From positions 713,460 to 777,459 of the forward strand of contig NW_022985446.1 of assembly GCF_010093595.1 (NCBI RefSeq): 64,000 bases of DNA, in the 5' to 3' direction. Positions 1-11,600 of this stretch are shown in pieces. Source of the DNA: Mytilinidion resinicola. Its lineage: Eukaryota > Ascomycota > Dothideomycetes > Mytilinidiales > Mytilinidiaceae. A model generated the notes under the pieces. The model saw nothing but the letters and a program-made list of their open reading frames with translations, was not told the DNA's origin and made no database searches. How positions within the stretch are numbered: position 1 is the stretch's first letter; every line of letters begins with the position of its first letter. The translations under genes and the position numbers were made by a program.

Positions 1-1
1 T

Positions 2-199
2 ATAGAGTCTCGCAAGCCGAGATATCAAGGCCTAGCGTTGAGTTTAGATGGGACATGGATAACATATAACTCTAAGAAGCTAGTATGGCTGCCATCAGAG
101 TATCGGCCATCATGTTGGGCAGTATTAGGGAAGAAAATCGGCATTGGTGTTGGAACTGGAAGAGTCTGGATATGCGAAACTTTGCTTAATATAGCCTAG
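2..199 (+). CDS. 3' end of an NLR-type WD40-repeat gene (partial, enters from left edge)
   Basis: An open frame enters at the window edge and runs 65 codons to a TAG at 197-199. It needs no Met because its 5' part lies outside. The residues DGTWIT, LVWLPSEYRPSCWAV and IGIGVGTGRVWI match the closing block of fungal NACHT- or NB-ARC-WD40 proteins, where the last blade is followed by a W-I-T, an LWLPPEYRP and a G-x-SGRV segment. Such proteins are intracellular sensors in which WD40 repeats act as the recognition surface. The frame shows few RIP-type changes although strongly AT-rich sequence begins directly after it. Only the C-terminal tail is visible, so whether the upstream gene is intact, and which N-terminal effector domain it has, cannot be told. 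It could also be a relict. The family assignment rests on motif recall. Confidence 0.6.
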   Translation: MESRKPRYQGLALSLDGTWITYNSKKLVWLPSEYRPSCWAVLGKKIGIGVGTGRVWICETLLNIA

Positions 200-1462
200 C
201 AAGAGCGTTTGTAAAGAGTTAACTTATTATTTTTATTTTCTTTTTTATCTCTATTTTATAGAGGGGCCAGGGATTAAGGTAAATATATAGCTTCCTAATT
301 TGCCACCGTAAATCTTTAAGTATCTTCTAATCGGCTAATTTATAGAAACACGTGTTATAGTTTTACTACTTAAACGTTAGTAGATATAGATAAACGCATC
401 TATAACGCTAGTAGGGAGAACGGCCGACCTGCTCCGGCTATACTTATAGGGTTTATTATAAGTAGCTTAAGTTATAGTAGAAAAGCACCTTTTTATACCG
501 TGGCTAATCACGTGCTTAGGCTAATAATACCTAATATAAGGTGGGGTACTAAGGCCCTAATTAGCTATACTTAGCTATAAGCTTGGATTACTAGATAATA
601 TAAGTAAATTACATCGTGATAATTATATAAAACGGGTGGAGTTGTTTTATACTACTTAGAACCGGTAAGTGCTTTAATTAGAAGTACCGACTAGGGTGGC
701 GACCTTATATAAATTTGTATATAATAGCAGCTATAAGGCTAATACCGATTTCTTAATATAGTAGTAATATTCTAAAGTTCGAATAAGGCCCTTTTATAAG
801 TATTATAAGTAATAGAAGCTTAATAGTAGTGCTGTGGCGATGGAACTCGGTTACGCTATAAAAGAAGGCTATCCGCAAATCAGGCGCGAAGGCGACGATG
901 CGAACGTATATTTCCGTGGGAGAGGTTCCAAGGGCTATAGGATGGTTATAGCACACAACTTATTTAGAATTATAGGATATATCGATGTGTGTAAAGAGCT
1001 TAAGTTGTTTAAAGTTAATGTACTCCTTATATATTACGGCACGGTGGGTGTTGCGCCACCTAGGGACGGACGTTACAACGTATGCTAATTGTCGCCGGGA
1101 CCCTTAATATTAAGTACGGGGTAACTATTTTCGATGTGTAGCAGCACGAGCTCGTCCGAACCAACAACCTTGTATGCCTCCAAGTGGACAGCCAAGGAAC
1201 TTACCGTTGTCCCTTAATCCTTAAGATACGAACGTGGGCGGAAAGTGTTCTACGTGCGATGTATAATCGCTATCTAATTCTTTAGATTAAGATCGGTCGG
1301 TGCCCTATTTAATCCTCTCGCAGCGCACGCGAGCAAATTTACACGTAGCACTATTAAGCTTTTCGAATTCACTAACACATCGCTTAGTTTAAAGTTCTGC
1401 GGGGGGTATAGCTATATATAATTCGTCTTTCTTTTCGACTTTAAAGACTTTATATACTATCT
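200..1462. other. AT-rich RIP-decayed sequence, no gene identified
   Basis: This stretch is rich in TA and poor in CA/TG, with stop codons in most frames. A short open frame at 834-1088 on the plus strand has no family resemblance that I recognise. I see no terminal repeats here. It is probably decayed repeat DNA between the NLR tail and the MULE. Confidence 0.5.
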
Positions 1463-1555
1463 GGGCGCTGCTAAATGTACACCCTATATTTACTCGGTGT
1501 ACACCCCTTTTCTACTCCGTATATACCCTTCTTACGTCTGATCTTCTAATTGGTC
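1463..1555. repeat. Left terminal inverted repeat of the MULE
   Basis: This 93 bp repeat is the reverse complement of 4665-4757 with scattered transition differences, as expected after RIP. It contains repeated GTGTACACCC-type blocks that also occur at the right end of the related element near 63,860-63,930. Confidence 0.8.
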
Positions 1556-1696
1556 CGGAGGGCTCGGAGGAAGCTCCGGCGCTTAATTCTCACGCGCATT
1601 TATATGAAATGGGAAGGCTGTACAGCCTCACTATTTCATTGTGCATTTTTACCGTTTCCGTGAGGCTATATATATAGGCCAGCTACACGTAAGGCC

Positions 1697-1804
1697 TCAC
1701 GTGAGGCCGTACGTGAGGCCGTACGTGAGGCCGTACGTGAGGCCGTACGTGAGGCCGTACGTGAGGCCGTACGTGAGGCCGTACGTGAGGCCGTACGTGA
1801 GGCT
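1697..1804. repeat. 12 bp tandem repeat, nine copies, inside the MULE
   Basis: The unit CGTACGTGAGGC recurs at exact 12 bp spacing; GTGAGGC starts at 1701, 1713, 1725 and on to 1797. It lies subterminally, inside the left inverted repeat, and is almost free of RIP changes although it contains many C and G bases. Related GTGAGGC/GTACGTGAG blocks occur near the right end of the 62-64 kb sister element, so this is probably a family-specific subterminal repeat. It creates a meaningless open frame of repeated VRPY on the plus strand. Confidence 0.85.
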
Positions 1805-2044
1805 ACTTATGGCAAGGCTGTGCAGCATACCCGTTTTACTATGCATACTTCCCGTTTCCTACAGTGTATATAGGCCGTTGTATTGCTACCTACGTGCCTA
1901 CGTGCCTATGAGCATGCCAAAACAGTCAAATCCTCACCTTATTACGGCCTCTCTGCATCAAACCTGGCCCCCCTACATCGCCGCCGCGCCTTCCTGGCTA
2001 TCCTGATCCATCAACCCCTCCATATACTGCTCGTACAATGCCAT

Positions 2045-2332
2045 CTAACGTTGGAGCTCCTCATAAGGAAGCAGCGCTGGCGCTGCCTGAGGCTGAGGAG
2101 CTAGCTGAGGCTGAGGAGCTGGCTGAGGCTCAGGATGAGCGCTATCATGACGCTGCGCAGCCCCTTTCCGTGGTGCTGCCTTCTTCCTAGGTGCCTTATC
2201 CTTTGCACCAGGCGGCCGGCCACGCTTCTTAGGTGCAGCAGTAGATGCAGTAGTAGGTGCGGGCGTAGGTGCAGCAGTAGGGGGGGGCCTAGGTATTACT
2301 GCATGCTCAAACTCGGGCGGATTAGTGAGCAA
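2045..2332 (-). pseudogene. C-terminal AT-hook segment of the MULE protein
   Basis: The frame encodes a Pro/Ala/Thr-rich linker, the AT-hook core KKRGRPPGAKDK, a basic patch and a Pro-Gln-Ala-rich tail ending LLPYEELQR before a TAG. Read past that TAG, the frame continues for about 23 further residues to a second TAG near 1980. The first stop is therefore best explained as CAG changed to TAG, a RIP-type change. The same AT-hook and proline-rich tail occur in the sister element at about 63215-63483. This segment is much less mutated than the rest of the element. AT-hooks bind the minor groove of AT-rich DNA. Confidence 0.6.
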
Positions 2333-4387
2333 ATCGTTGAATTCCGTGATAGCTGGTGTAGCGGCCGACTAAGGAGCACTCTAAGCGACAGGAGCTGGAC
2401 GGGGGGCTACGAAAATAGGCGGTCCTGGCGGTGGAACTGTCGGCGTGTGTCCTGTAGGTATACCTGTAGGTCTAGCTGCCGCACCTGTGCCCGTAGCAAT
2501 CTCAAATCTTAATAGCTCTCGCTGCGTATTATTGTATGTATAATAGCCTCTCCTTGCAATAGTAGGCCGGCCGCGCCGGCGCTTAATAACAGCAGGATCC
2601 TCTACATCCTTAAAAGGCCTAAAAGGAATAGCTAGCTAATATCCTCCTGGCCGAATAAACTACTAATAGTAATCTATCTCTTCCGGTTATATATAGAGCA
2701 CCGGATCTAGCCAATTTGCAAGCGCTCGGTGTAGAGGATTGTGCAGTTTATGCGCACACGGAATGCTATAGATAGACTTAAACGTTTAAGTATAATTAAG
2801 TAGGTTATATTTATTTAATTTGGCTTTTTAGAGCTGCTTCTTAAGAAGAACAAGCGCCTGCGGTGTTACCTTTTAATATAGGTTATAGAATTCGGGTTCT
2901 TTAATATTATACAGAGTATAGGCGTAATATCTAGCTATTTTATCTTTAAACTTAGACCTAGAGTTAAGGATAAAGTTCTATATATTAAGGAGAACGTCGA
3001 ATAGATAGCTAGTTAACACCTAAAGAAAGCCCTTAAGTAGGCTATATAAGCCCTTATTTCGCGATATAACTCTATAAGAAATTAAATTAGCATTATATAT
3101 TTCTGCTACTTCCTTATTTCTTAGTTATTCTTTAAGCTATACTCTTATCCTCTTTAGCGCTGCCTATTCAGCATATATATAGACCCTGTGCAAAGTTTAG
3201 GTATTAAATTTAGATATTTTAGTATTAAGAAAAATTACTTATATAGTACTAAAGTGCCGTACCTTACAGGTGTAGCAGGTGGCCTAATTCTACCTATATA
3301 GCCACTACTTATTCTCTATATATATTACTAGGTTAGGGCGCTTCTTATAGTTATTAAGTAGCTTTTTCTAAGCTTTATTAAATTAAGCTATAACTTCCAG
3401 CTTTATTATAGCGGTCTAATAGGTAAGGAACTGCCCTTTTTTCTTCTATTCCTTCTTCTAAATAGCTTCCTTCTCTTTATCTAATATAGGCGCAGGTAGC
3501 GCGCTGCCTGCGGCGTACGTAGGTTCCTTTTTATACACCTTAGCTAGTTTAGTAATAATATTCTTTTTAATATGCTATATATAGAGGAGGCGCGCGACTA
3601 TAGGCTATTATTAACGTAGTGCGTTCCTTAGAGCTTATTCTTTATCTATTAAGAAAACGCGTAGAATAAGAAAATAGCGCTTAAAGAGCTCGAAGAGCTG
3701 CAGTACTGCCTAGTTATAGTTCGCCTCCTTTTCTTTTAGCAGGAAATAATAGGCAATTTTAAAGTTGTTGCTAGTACACGTGACGCCGGTAATATATAGG
3801 AAGGGTATACTAAATCTATTAGTTTTATAGGTGCAATTTAATAGAATAATATTGTGATTAGCCTGTAGGATCTCGATAGAATCCGGATAGGTAAAGAAAA
3901 GGTGTTTAATTTAGTTCTGCTTATCTTTTATAAAGTTATATATATACTTTCTATTACAGCCGTTAGGTGCCGGGAATATAGAGGTTTCTAACGTATAGAG
4001 AAGCGCCTGGATAGGCGTAAGGCTGCTATAAAGCTTATTCCTATACCGGGTGCGCTTATTAGTAATATTGTGCGCTATAATAGTAACCCTTTTCTTTAAC
4101 AGCTTTATATATATTTTATTAGGCTTTGTTCCGCTTAATATATCTATTTAAATAAAGGTATTTATAGATGCCGAGCGCTTCCTATTACAGGCGGCTGCTG
4201 TAGGTTTAAGTATAGTGTTGTAATTGTTATAAGCTTCCTCTACCGTCTCCTATAGCTAAACACGTAAGCTATTAACTTTAGAAGGCTGCCGAGTAAGTAT
4301 ACCGCTTATTTTATAGTCTACTTTATTAGTAGATATACTGCGTATATATATATAAAACTCTCTAGTGCCTCTAAAGCAGTATTAGTA

Positions 4388-4537
4388 CTATATTTTCCTC
4401 GTTTCCTTTATCTTTCTATCTAGTTTTAAACGGAACTTAATAAGCCTATAGCCCTGCGCCTTTATATGCTTTTTAAGCACTTTCTTAGCTTTATCTAGCG
4501 TATAGTAGGACCGTGGCGGTAGTGGTTTAAGGGCTAT
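4388..4537 (-). pseudogene. N-terminal segment of the MULE transposase, RIP-damaged
   Basis: This 50-codon stretch aligns with the start of the intact copy at 62607 (MALRP...YY...A...AQGY-x-L-x-K...K-x-DR). Its initiator now reads ATA instead of ATG. The Met-rich leader upstream of it in the longer open frame (to 4657) is untranslated leader, by comparison with the sister copy. Confidence 0.5.
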
Positions 4538-4664
4538 AGTAAGTGTATTAAGGAAGTTAAGGATTAAAATATAATGCTTTATAGCCACGCCGCACTTAGA
4601 GAAAGTATTTAGAATTAGTAAGAAACGTAAGCGAGCGAATCGGAGGCCCCGGAGCACTTCTTTA

Positions 4665-4757
4665 GACTAATTAGAAAATTAGACGTAAAAAGGGTGTATA
4701 CAGAGTAGAAAAGGGGTGTACACTAAGTAAATATAGGGTGTATATTTAGCAGCGCCC
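4665..4757. repeat. Right terminal inverted repeat of the MULE
   Basis: This is the inverted partner of 1463-1555. Blocks such as AGAAAAGGGGTGTACAC and AAATATAGGGTGTA align without gaps. Confidence 0.8.
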
Positions 4758-5044
4758 TAGAAAAAATAAAAGCGTGTTAAAAGGAAAGCCTTACCTTTTT
4801 TTAATATATCTGGTTCTGTAGGGTCCTCTAATCTACTAGATTCTTTCTAGTTAGCTAGCGCAATATTGCTATTATTTTAGGCTATTCCGGATTCTAGCAG
4901 TAAAACTGCTGTAGGAGTTTCTAATAGTTTACTAAACTTTTAACTAGTTCCTATATATTTTTAGAGGTGCTATATCCTTTCTATTTAATTAGGTATTTTC
5001 TTTTCTAACTATTCTATTTAGAATCCAGGATTTACTTAACCTTA
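4758..5044 (-). mobile_element. RIP-decayed fragment, probably older gypsy family
   Basis: This short AT-rich segment lies between the MULE and the first pogo element. Read on the minus strand it keeps a coding-like stretch (LESGIA...NNSNIALAN...ESSRLEDPTEPDIL) interrupted by TAG stops. If the pogo element is removed it joins the gypsy sequence that starts at 6890. Assignment to that family is inference from position. Confidence 0.35.
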
Positions 5045-6887
5045 ATATATTCTATAAGCGAGCCGTTTACCTAAGTAAGCCGTCTACTTTATTATAAAAA
5101 CCTGCCTTAAACGTTAATTACTCTATAACGCTAATAGATATTAACTATATACAACTTATAGCCTAATCTGTAGCAACCTCTATATTGTTTTTGCACGTAT
5201 AAATATTGTGCCCTAACTTGCCGCAGCGCCTATAGCGCCGCACGATTCTATTAGAGCCTGCTTTACCTTACTACTTTTTACTTTAAGCGTTCTTCTTAAG
5301 CTGTTAAGCAGCTATTTAAGAGCCTGCTTCTATTATTAGAGTTCCTTCCCTCTAAATACACTTTTTTTTGCGCGCCTTGCGCTTTATAGCGGCTTTATTT
5401 GCCTTTTAAAGGCTGGTAACAGTATCGCGCAGCAGCGCAGCTTAATATATTATGCTTTTAGCACCTTTAGAAAGGCTATTAAGCGAGTTAAAAATAGCTA
5501 TAGGCGAGCTATTTTAATATATTTAAATGCGCTTATAAATTAAAGCTAATTAAAAGCCTAGCTTAAGAGCGTTGCTTAGTGTTTTTAATTCCTATAGAGC
5601 CTTTATAGCGGCAGGCGAAGGCGACAGCGTATAGAGCCTAATATTAAGCTTTAATAGCACTGCTTCTAGATTAAGTAGTATAAAGCCTGCGCTTTAAAAG
5701 CCTATATAAATATTGCTCTTTATAATTAAGCTATAGAAAGCTGCTTTAAATACTAGCAGGAACTCTAGCTTAGTAATATAGTTAATATAGTAGCGCACTA
5801 AGTCCTTAATTTAGCGCCTATACGCCTTTTTTATTAGCGCAAAGTAGCTAATATTAAGCGGCTGTAGTAGGTGCAATAAATACGCTAGTATATAGAGAGT
5901 AATAATATTATTTTCCTTATAAATCTATTGGAATTTAAGTAAGATATAGCTTTTATAGCTATTAATAATTAGCAGCCGGTGCGTGCCTATTATGCGATCT
6001 TTTATATGCGTATTAAAATAGTATAGCCAGGTAATACTAAGCTTATTTATTATCTAGCTATTATTACTTACTGCTATAACCTAATTTAGTAGTATATTAT
6101 TACCCTTATACTATATAGAAAGGTAGTATATACCTGTAAAGATAATAAATAGTAGAATAGCCTATTTATAGGCATTAATACTTTAGATTATTATTATCTA
6201 TTTGCGATTGCCTAGCTATATAGATTTTAGATAATTACGGCGCTTAGAGCCTGTTACAACTACACCTGTTAAAATAACACCTATTTAGAAGCCGGCTTTA
6301 TTAAAGTTATATATATTTTTATCTAGGATACTATACTTTGCTTTTATATTGCGTATAAGCTTAAACTAATTACTAATAGCTTTTAGATCCTTATATAGAG
6401 CTTTTTAATAGTTATACTTTTAATTAAATTATATTTTAAGCTTAGGTGTTCGCTTAATAAAGTTCTCTAGCTAGTTCTTACTAACTTAGCCGGCGGCGCG
6501 CTTAGTAAGCAATTTATTGGCCATCTCTTGTATAGTATATAAGCTAGGCGGAAATCCTTATAAATCTAGGTCGAGTATATATTAAGTAATAACTAATTTC
6601 TCTAGCTTTAAAAGCTCCTTCGAATTAGGCTTAGAATCGCGTCGTGGGGTTATTCCAGCGCGTCGATCTTAAAGTGTGCTTCTGGGGACGTTATATATTA
6701 TAATAGCGCGCCGTTCGCTTATAAATTGCTGCCGATTAATTACTGCAATAGCTATATATATTCGACCTTTATTTTGTATTAATTGCACGTTATATTATCG
6801 ACGCATAGTAGTTGGAAGTTAACGCGTCGCGTTTTCGTAATAAAGTAGACGGCTTACTTAGGTAGACGGCTTGCTTATAGAATACGT
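5045..6887 (-). mobile_element. Pogo/Fot1-like Tc1-mariner transposon, copy A
   Basis: The 1.84 kb element has inverted ends starting near AATATATTCTATAAGC (left) and ending GCTTATAGAATACGTT (right), flanked by TA. The terminal repeats extend about 55 bp and contain two spaced copies of an AAGCCGTCTAC motif. Its transposase frame on the minus strand is destroyed by RIP. It aligns throughout with copy B, whose N-terminal transposase is readable. The reduced CA/TG content and in-frame stops show that it is inactive. Confidence 0.75.
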
Positions 6888-6889
6888 TA

Positions 6890-8398
6890 TACTTATTATT
6901 ATTATTATTAACCTTAATATTATTCTCTAGCTTAGTATTAGGTAGTATAGGTTTTAGTAGTAATATATAGAAGACTAGGTATATTTTTATCCTATTAGGT
7001 AACCTAAGCTTATAGTTTACTAGGCTAATAATATCCTATATTTTAAATAGTTTAATCTTAATATAGTCTAACTTTATACTTAGTTATCTTATTTTAATAT
7101 TTTTATAGAGTAGGTAGACTTTATCCTCCTTTTTAAAAGTTAGTATAATACTCTAGTATTAGTTATAATATTTTACTAACTTTAGTATTAGGAATTAGAT
7201 ATCTATTAAAAGCTGCTTCTATAGCTCTTTAATATTTTTAACTAATAGCAGTGCTTTCTAGGCCCTTATACTATTAAGTTAGGGTTTTTAATATACCTTT
7301 AGATTAAAACTATAGTTTATAAAAAAGGGTAATACCTTTATTATTTCTATAGATGCGCTATTATAGGCGAATTAGGCTATTAGTAGTAATAATACCTAGT
7401 TATCTTGCTTGTAATTAATATAGTATTATAGGTACTATTCTAAAGTCTAATTAAGTCTTTCTATTTACCCGTCTATCTGAGGGTAAAATGCTATAGAAAG
7501 CTTATGCTTTATCCCTAGTTATACTATAAGGGTCTGCTAGAATTTTAATATAAAAAACTTGTTTTAGTCTAAAATTATTTTCTAAAGTAGCCTATAGTTG
7601 CTAATAATATACTTTAAAAATATATAGGCCAGATTTTCTGCTGTTAATACTTTTTAGTAAGGGATAAAGTAGGCGTATTTAGTTAATCGGTCTGTAATTA
7701 CTAATATTATATTATACTTTATACCTATTATAGGTTTAATAGACTATAGTAGCTTAATTATAAAGTTCTATATAATAGATTTCTATAGTTTTTCCGGTAT
7801 AGAGGGGCTCTTTATTAGCCTATATAGTGCGTATTATACTAACTTATTTTTTATATACTTATACTTATATATAAGTTTCTCTATTAGTTTCTAGAATCTA
7901 GGGAAATAGAATATTCTTGCAATTTTTTCCTATATTTTTTCCACTTTCTAGTACCTATACGCCGGTATACTATAGAATTCCTTAATAAGCTTTTTTTATA
8001 AGGTTTTAGGTATAAATATCTTATTCTATAAGGTAATAATACCGTTTTAGATTTCTTCTTACTCTTAATTTATAGGTTCTGGGCGCAAACTCTGCTAGTT
8101 ATACCCTACTAAATTCCGGCTTTTTTAGTTACCTTTCTATGCTGCCTTAATTTATTTTTTCTACTTACTATTTTTAGACCGGTAAGCAGCTGCTGCTTAC
8201 GTATAGTTAAACTTAAAAATTCCTAGACTTTTCTTCTTAAGTATAAATTGCCTGGTTTTTCCGGCTCCTTCTATATAGTCCGGCCTTCGGCTAAGTATAT
8301 CTATATAAGTGTTTTTAGATCCTTTTTAGTATATAATCCTAAAATTAAAGGTTTCTAGTTTTTCTAACTATTTTACTTATCTTCTATTTAACTCCTTA
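6890..8398 (-). mobile_element. Older Ty3/gypsy element (family II): integrase and RNase H region
   Basis: Read on the minus strand and allowing for Trp/Gln-to-stop changes, the segment shows integrase-core text: SIAFYPQ-x-DG-x-IERLN-x-TLE-x-YL near 7440-7490, then an (A/I)-x-FAYNSA segment. Upstream towards 8300 it shows the end of an RNase H/linker region (YIDILSRRPDYIEGAG). This is the C-terminal half of a gypsy Pol. It breaks off at 8398, where family I copy 1 begins. Reverse transcriptase is not found on the other side, so part was probably lost. Confidence 0.6.
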
Positions 8399-8666
8399 TA
8401 TTACGGCTTAAATAGTAAAGCTTACTACACAGCGTAACACGTAATATTAGGACCCGGCGAGAGGCCTTATTATAAGGGCCTATGCGAGCCTTAGCAGGAG
8501 TATACCTGCCAACCGCCGCCCTGCCTTCTTATAGCTCCTTAAGCTACGTCTTATTATTTAACCCGCCTGCCTGCTGTGTATTATAGAATATATAGTAAAT
8601 TTAGTTATTACTTCTACCTACTTGCCTGAGCTAGCTAGGGCAATCCTACCGCCCGAGACTGTAATA
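8399..8666 (+). repeat. 5' LTR of gypsy family I copy 1
   Basis: This 268 bp repeat is RIP-altered. Its ends read TATTACGG and CTGTAATA and correspond to TGTCACGG and CCGTGACA in the unmutated LTR at 27101-27368. Confidence 0.85.
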
Positions 8667-11600
8667 TTATGTAGCTCCTTACCCACCTAGCTATCTACCT
8701 GCACCGCCGACCTAATATCCTACTTTTTCCCCCTAGTTCTGCCGGACAGCGAATCCGCGTTCGCCGCCTATATTACTAACCACGTATATAAATAGTATAA
8801 GTACTGCCGCCAAATATATAAATATATTAATACCGCCTAGGAAAGCCTTACTAAAAACTACTAAGCCGTACTCTGTATATAAGCCCTGGAATTGGAAATT
8901 AAGGAATATAAATAATAAAGCGACCAACTAAAGGTATAATTATAAGCTATCCGTGAATACTAGAAGAAAGAGATAAAAGAGCTTATAAATAAACTAGCTT
9001 TAGCCCTTACTAAGAGATAGAGAGCAATTAATATAGCTATACCTACCGTCTACACCGCCCTGTAAACCCCGATGCTGCAAGTACTAACTAAAGGAAATAC
9101 AGCTAATACAGCACGAACGCCTCCGTCTACTTCTAATATATCTACCACCTCTGCCCGGCTTTCTAAAAAACAACCCGACCCTAATAAGTTTACGGGTAAC
9201 CGAAAGAACCTCCGCTGCTTCCTTTCTTAAATCTATAAGAAAATAACTATTAACTAAGACCGCTTCTCTAACCCCTAAAGCTAAATATCCTATATAAATA
9301 GTTGTCTAAGTAGAAACCTGTACGCCTAAGTCCTGCTGTATATTATAAAAGGAAACTGTTAACTACCCGATTTTAAAGCTATTCTAGAACTCTTAGAATA
9401 AGTATATAAAGACCCTAACTAAGTCCGTAACTCCTGTACTAAACTATTCCGCCTCCGCCAGAATAATAAAGAATTTAGCATCTTTCTTACTAAATTCCAA
9501 CGCCTAGCTTTAGAAGGAGAGCTCTCTAAAAAAGCTCTACTAACCCTTTTAAAAAAAGCTGTTAACCGTAAACTAAAGGAAATACTACTTTACTATAAAC
9601 CCCCTAGCAGGAAGTACTATATATTTGCAAAGTTCCTTTAAAACCTAGATAACCGCCGTAAATAATATAAAGTGTCTACTACTGCAACCCCGAGAATATA
9701 CGCTAATATAAATTAAACCTGTTAGGAAACACCTGTTCCTATAGAAATATAAACTGCTATACCCTAGTTATTACTAAAAGCGTCCGGCGCTATAAGAATT
9801 ACAGAAGTCTCCGAAAACCTAATAGATTTTTTAAGAGGTTGCTTAACTTAATATAAAAGAAAGGAATATTACTATTGCGGATTTAAGAAATACTTTATCT
9901 ATAACTGCCCTTAGCCTAATAAACGCTTTATCCGCTCCCGCCCTGTTTATAAAAACGTGTCCTCTTAAAGCCCTTTACCGCCCTCTACTAAATATAGAAC
10001 CCGGATACTGCTAAAACCCGCTTTTTCCCTATTTTCTGCTTTAATAAAAGGATTAAGCCTAATATAGGTCGCAGCTAGGCTTATATACCGCGTACTATAT
10101 AAGTATCCGCCGCTGCTATCTAAAGAACAACTATTAAAAAGGAATAGGTTATAAAAGCTAACCTGTTAATTATACCTGTATATTTAGAATACTAGGGCTA
10201 GAGTATTCTAGCGTATAGTATAATTAATAGTAGCTGTAAAAGGAAAGCGCTAGTTAATAAAGACTAGGTAAAGTATTACTATATCTTAATAATTCCGCTT
10301 AAGTACCCTTTTTACCTGGAACTAGCCGATAGAGGCAATTCTAAAGCGGGTAAAGTAACCTATACTATTTAGGTTTAATTACGGATAAATAAATATTTAG
10401 AGACCGTTCGAATAGGGGTAACTAAACTAAGTTATTACCTAATTATTCTAGAAATCCCGTGGCTACGCCTATATAATCCTGTACCGGACTAGTCCCGCAA
10501 TATACTATAGTTTATAAACTAGTACTATTATAAATACTGCAATATACTGTAAAAAGCAACGCGTGTATAAGGAATTGCTAATATTCTAAAGAAGAACCGC
10601 CTAGAGTACCTGCTATATATACTAAAAAACTTAGAAGGGAAAGATATAGCACCTGTTTCCTTACGCGCATATAGCGCCTACCTGTAAAGAGGATATAAAC
10701 TCTTCTCTATATTACTAGATAATATTAACTATATCCTATCTAAGAAAAAGGGCTTTAACCTAGACCGCCTGCCTAAAGAACTATAAAAGTTTACTAATAT
10801 TTTTTCGCCTAAAAACGCTAACTGCCTGCCACTGCACCGCCCGTATAACTATAAAATTAAGTTAGAGAAAGGAAAAACGCCCTTCTTTAGACCCTTATAC
10901 CTAATATCCCGTAATAAGCTAATAGCTCTAAAAGAATAGGTAGCAGATAATCTAAAGAAAGGATTTATCCGCCCTAGCTCTTCGCCTGCCGCGTTACCTG
11001 TATTATTTATAAAAAAGCCTAGAAAAGGCCTCCGCTTCTATATTAACTACTAAGCGCTAAATACTATAACAGTTAAGAACCGCTACCTGCTACTATTAAT
11101 AAAGGAAACCTTAAGCAACCTAAAAGGAATAAAGTACTTTATAAAAATTAATATTATATCTGCCTTTAATAACCTATATATAAAAAAGGGTTAAGAATAG
11201 CTTACCGCGTTCTAAACCCGACTAGAACTGTTTAAAACCTTAGTAATACCGTTTAGGCTTACCGGAGCCCCCGCAATATTCCAACAATTTATAAATAATA
11301 CTCTGCGAGAGTATCTTAATATTTTCTATACTGCCTACCTAGATAATATTCTAATTTACAGCCGGAACCGAACTAAACACCTAAAGTATATCCGCACTAT
11401 ACTAAAACTGCTATAAAAAGCAGGACTCTACGCAAAGATTAAAAAATGCAAGTTTTTTGCCGAAAAAACAACATTTCTAGGTATTATTATAGGAGCTAAC
11501 GGCCTGTAAATAGACTTAGAGAAGATTAAAGCTATAATAGACTAGGAGACACTAACTTGCCTAACTAATATATAAGCTTTTATAGGATTTAGAAACTTTT

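Larger units (their letters stand above)
1463..4757 (-). mobile_element. Mutator-like (MULE, Hop-type) DNA transposon, RIP-decayed
   Basis: The 3.3 kb element is delimited by imperfect 93 bp inverted repeats at 1463-1555 and 4665-4757, each starting GGGCGCTGCTAAAT. Coding potential reads on the minus strand. An N-terminal transposase segment with the pattern P-x-SYY-(T/S)-L-D-x-A...AQGY-x-L lies at 4388-4537. A C-terminal segment with an AT-hook (KKRGRPPGAKDK) lies at 2045-2332. The first resembles the FAR1-like N-terminus of fungal Hop/MULE transposases. The middle (about 2600-4300) is shredded by stops. Long inverted repeats plus this N-terminal type support MULE. No clear 8-11 bp target duplication was found. 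A deleted sister copy lies at 62393-63937. Confidence 0.65.

Noticed and set aside
834..1088. 84-codon frame in the left AT-rich segment
   Set aside because: It is flanked by RIP-decayed DNA, lacks a recognisable product and has no splice or promoter context.
1697..1804. Regular short repeats resembling a CRISPR array
   Set aside because: Units are head to tail with no spacers, and the genome is fungal. The same applies to the repeats at 27593, 28521 and 62894.
1641..2006. Open frame with repeated VRPY residues
   Set aside because: It is produced by the 12 bp tandem repeat inside the MULE and runs opposite to the element's coding strand.
8733..8927. Two similar small hydrophobic proteins (8733-8927 minus and 26852-27034 plus), possibly a membrane protein family
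   Set aside because: They are the antisense of the gag leader of the two gypsy family I copies, so their similarity reflects the retrotransposon and not a conserved gene.
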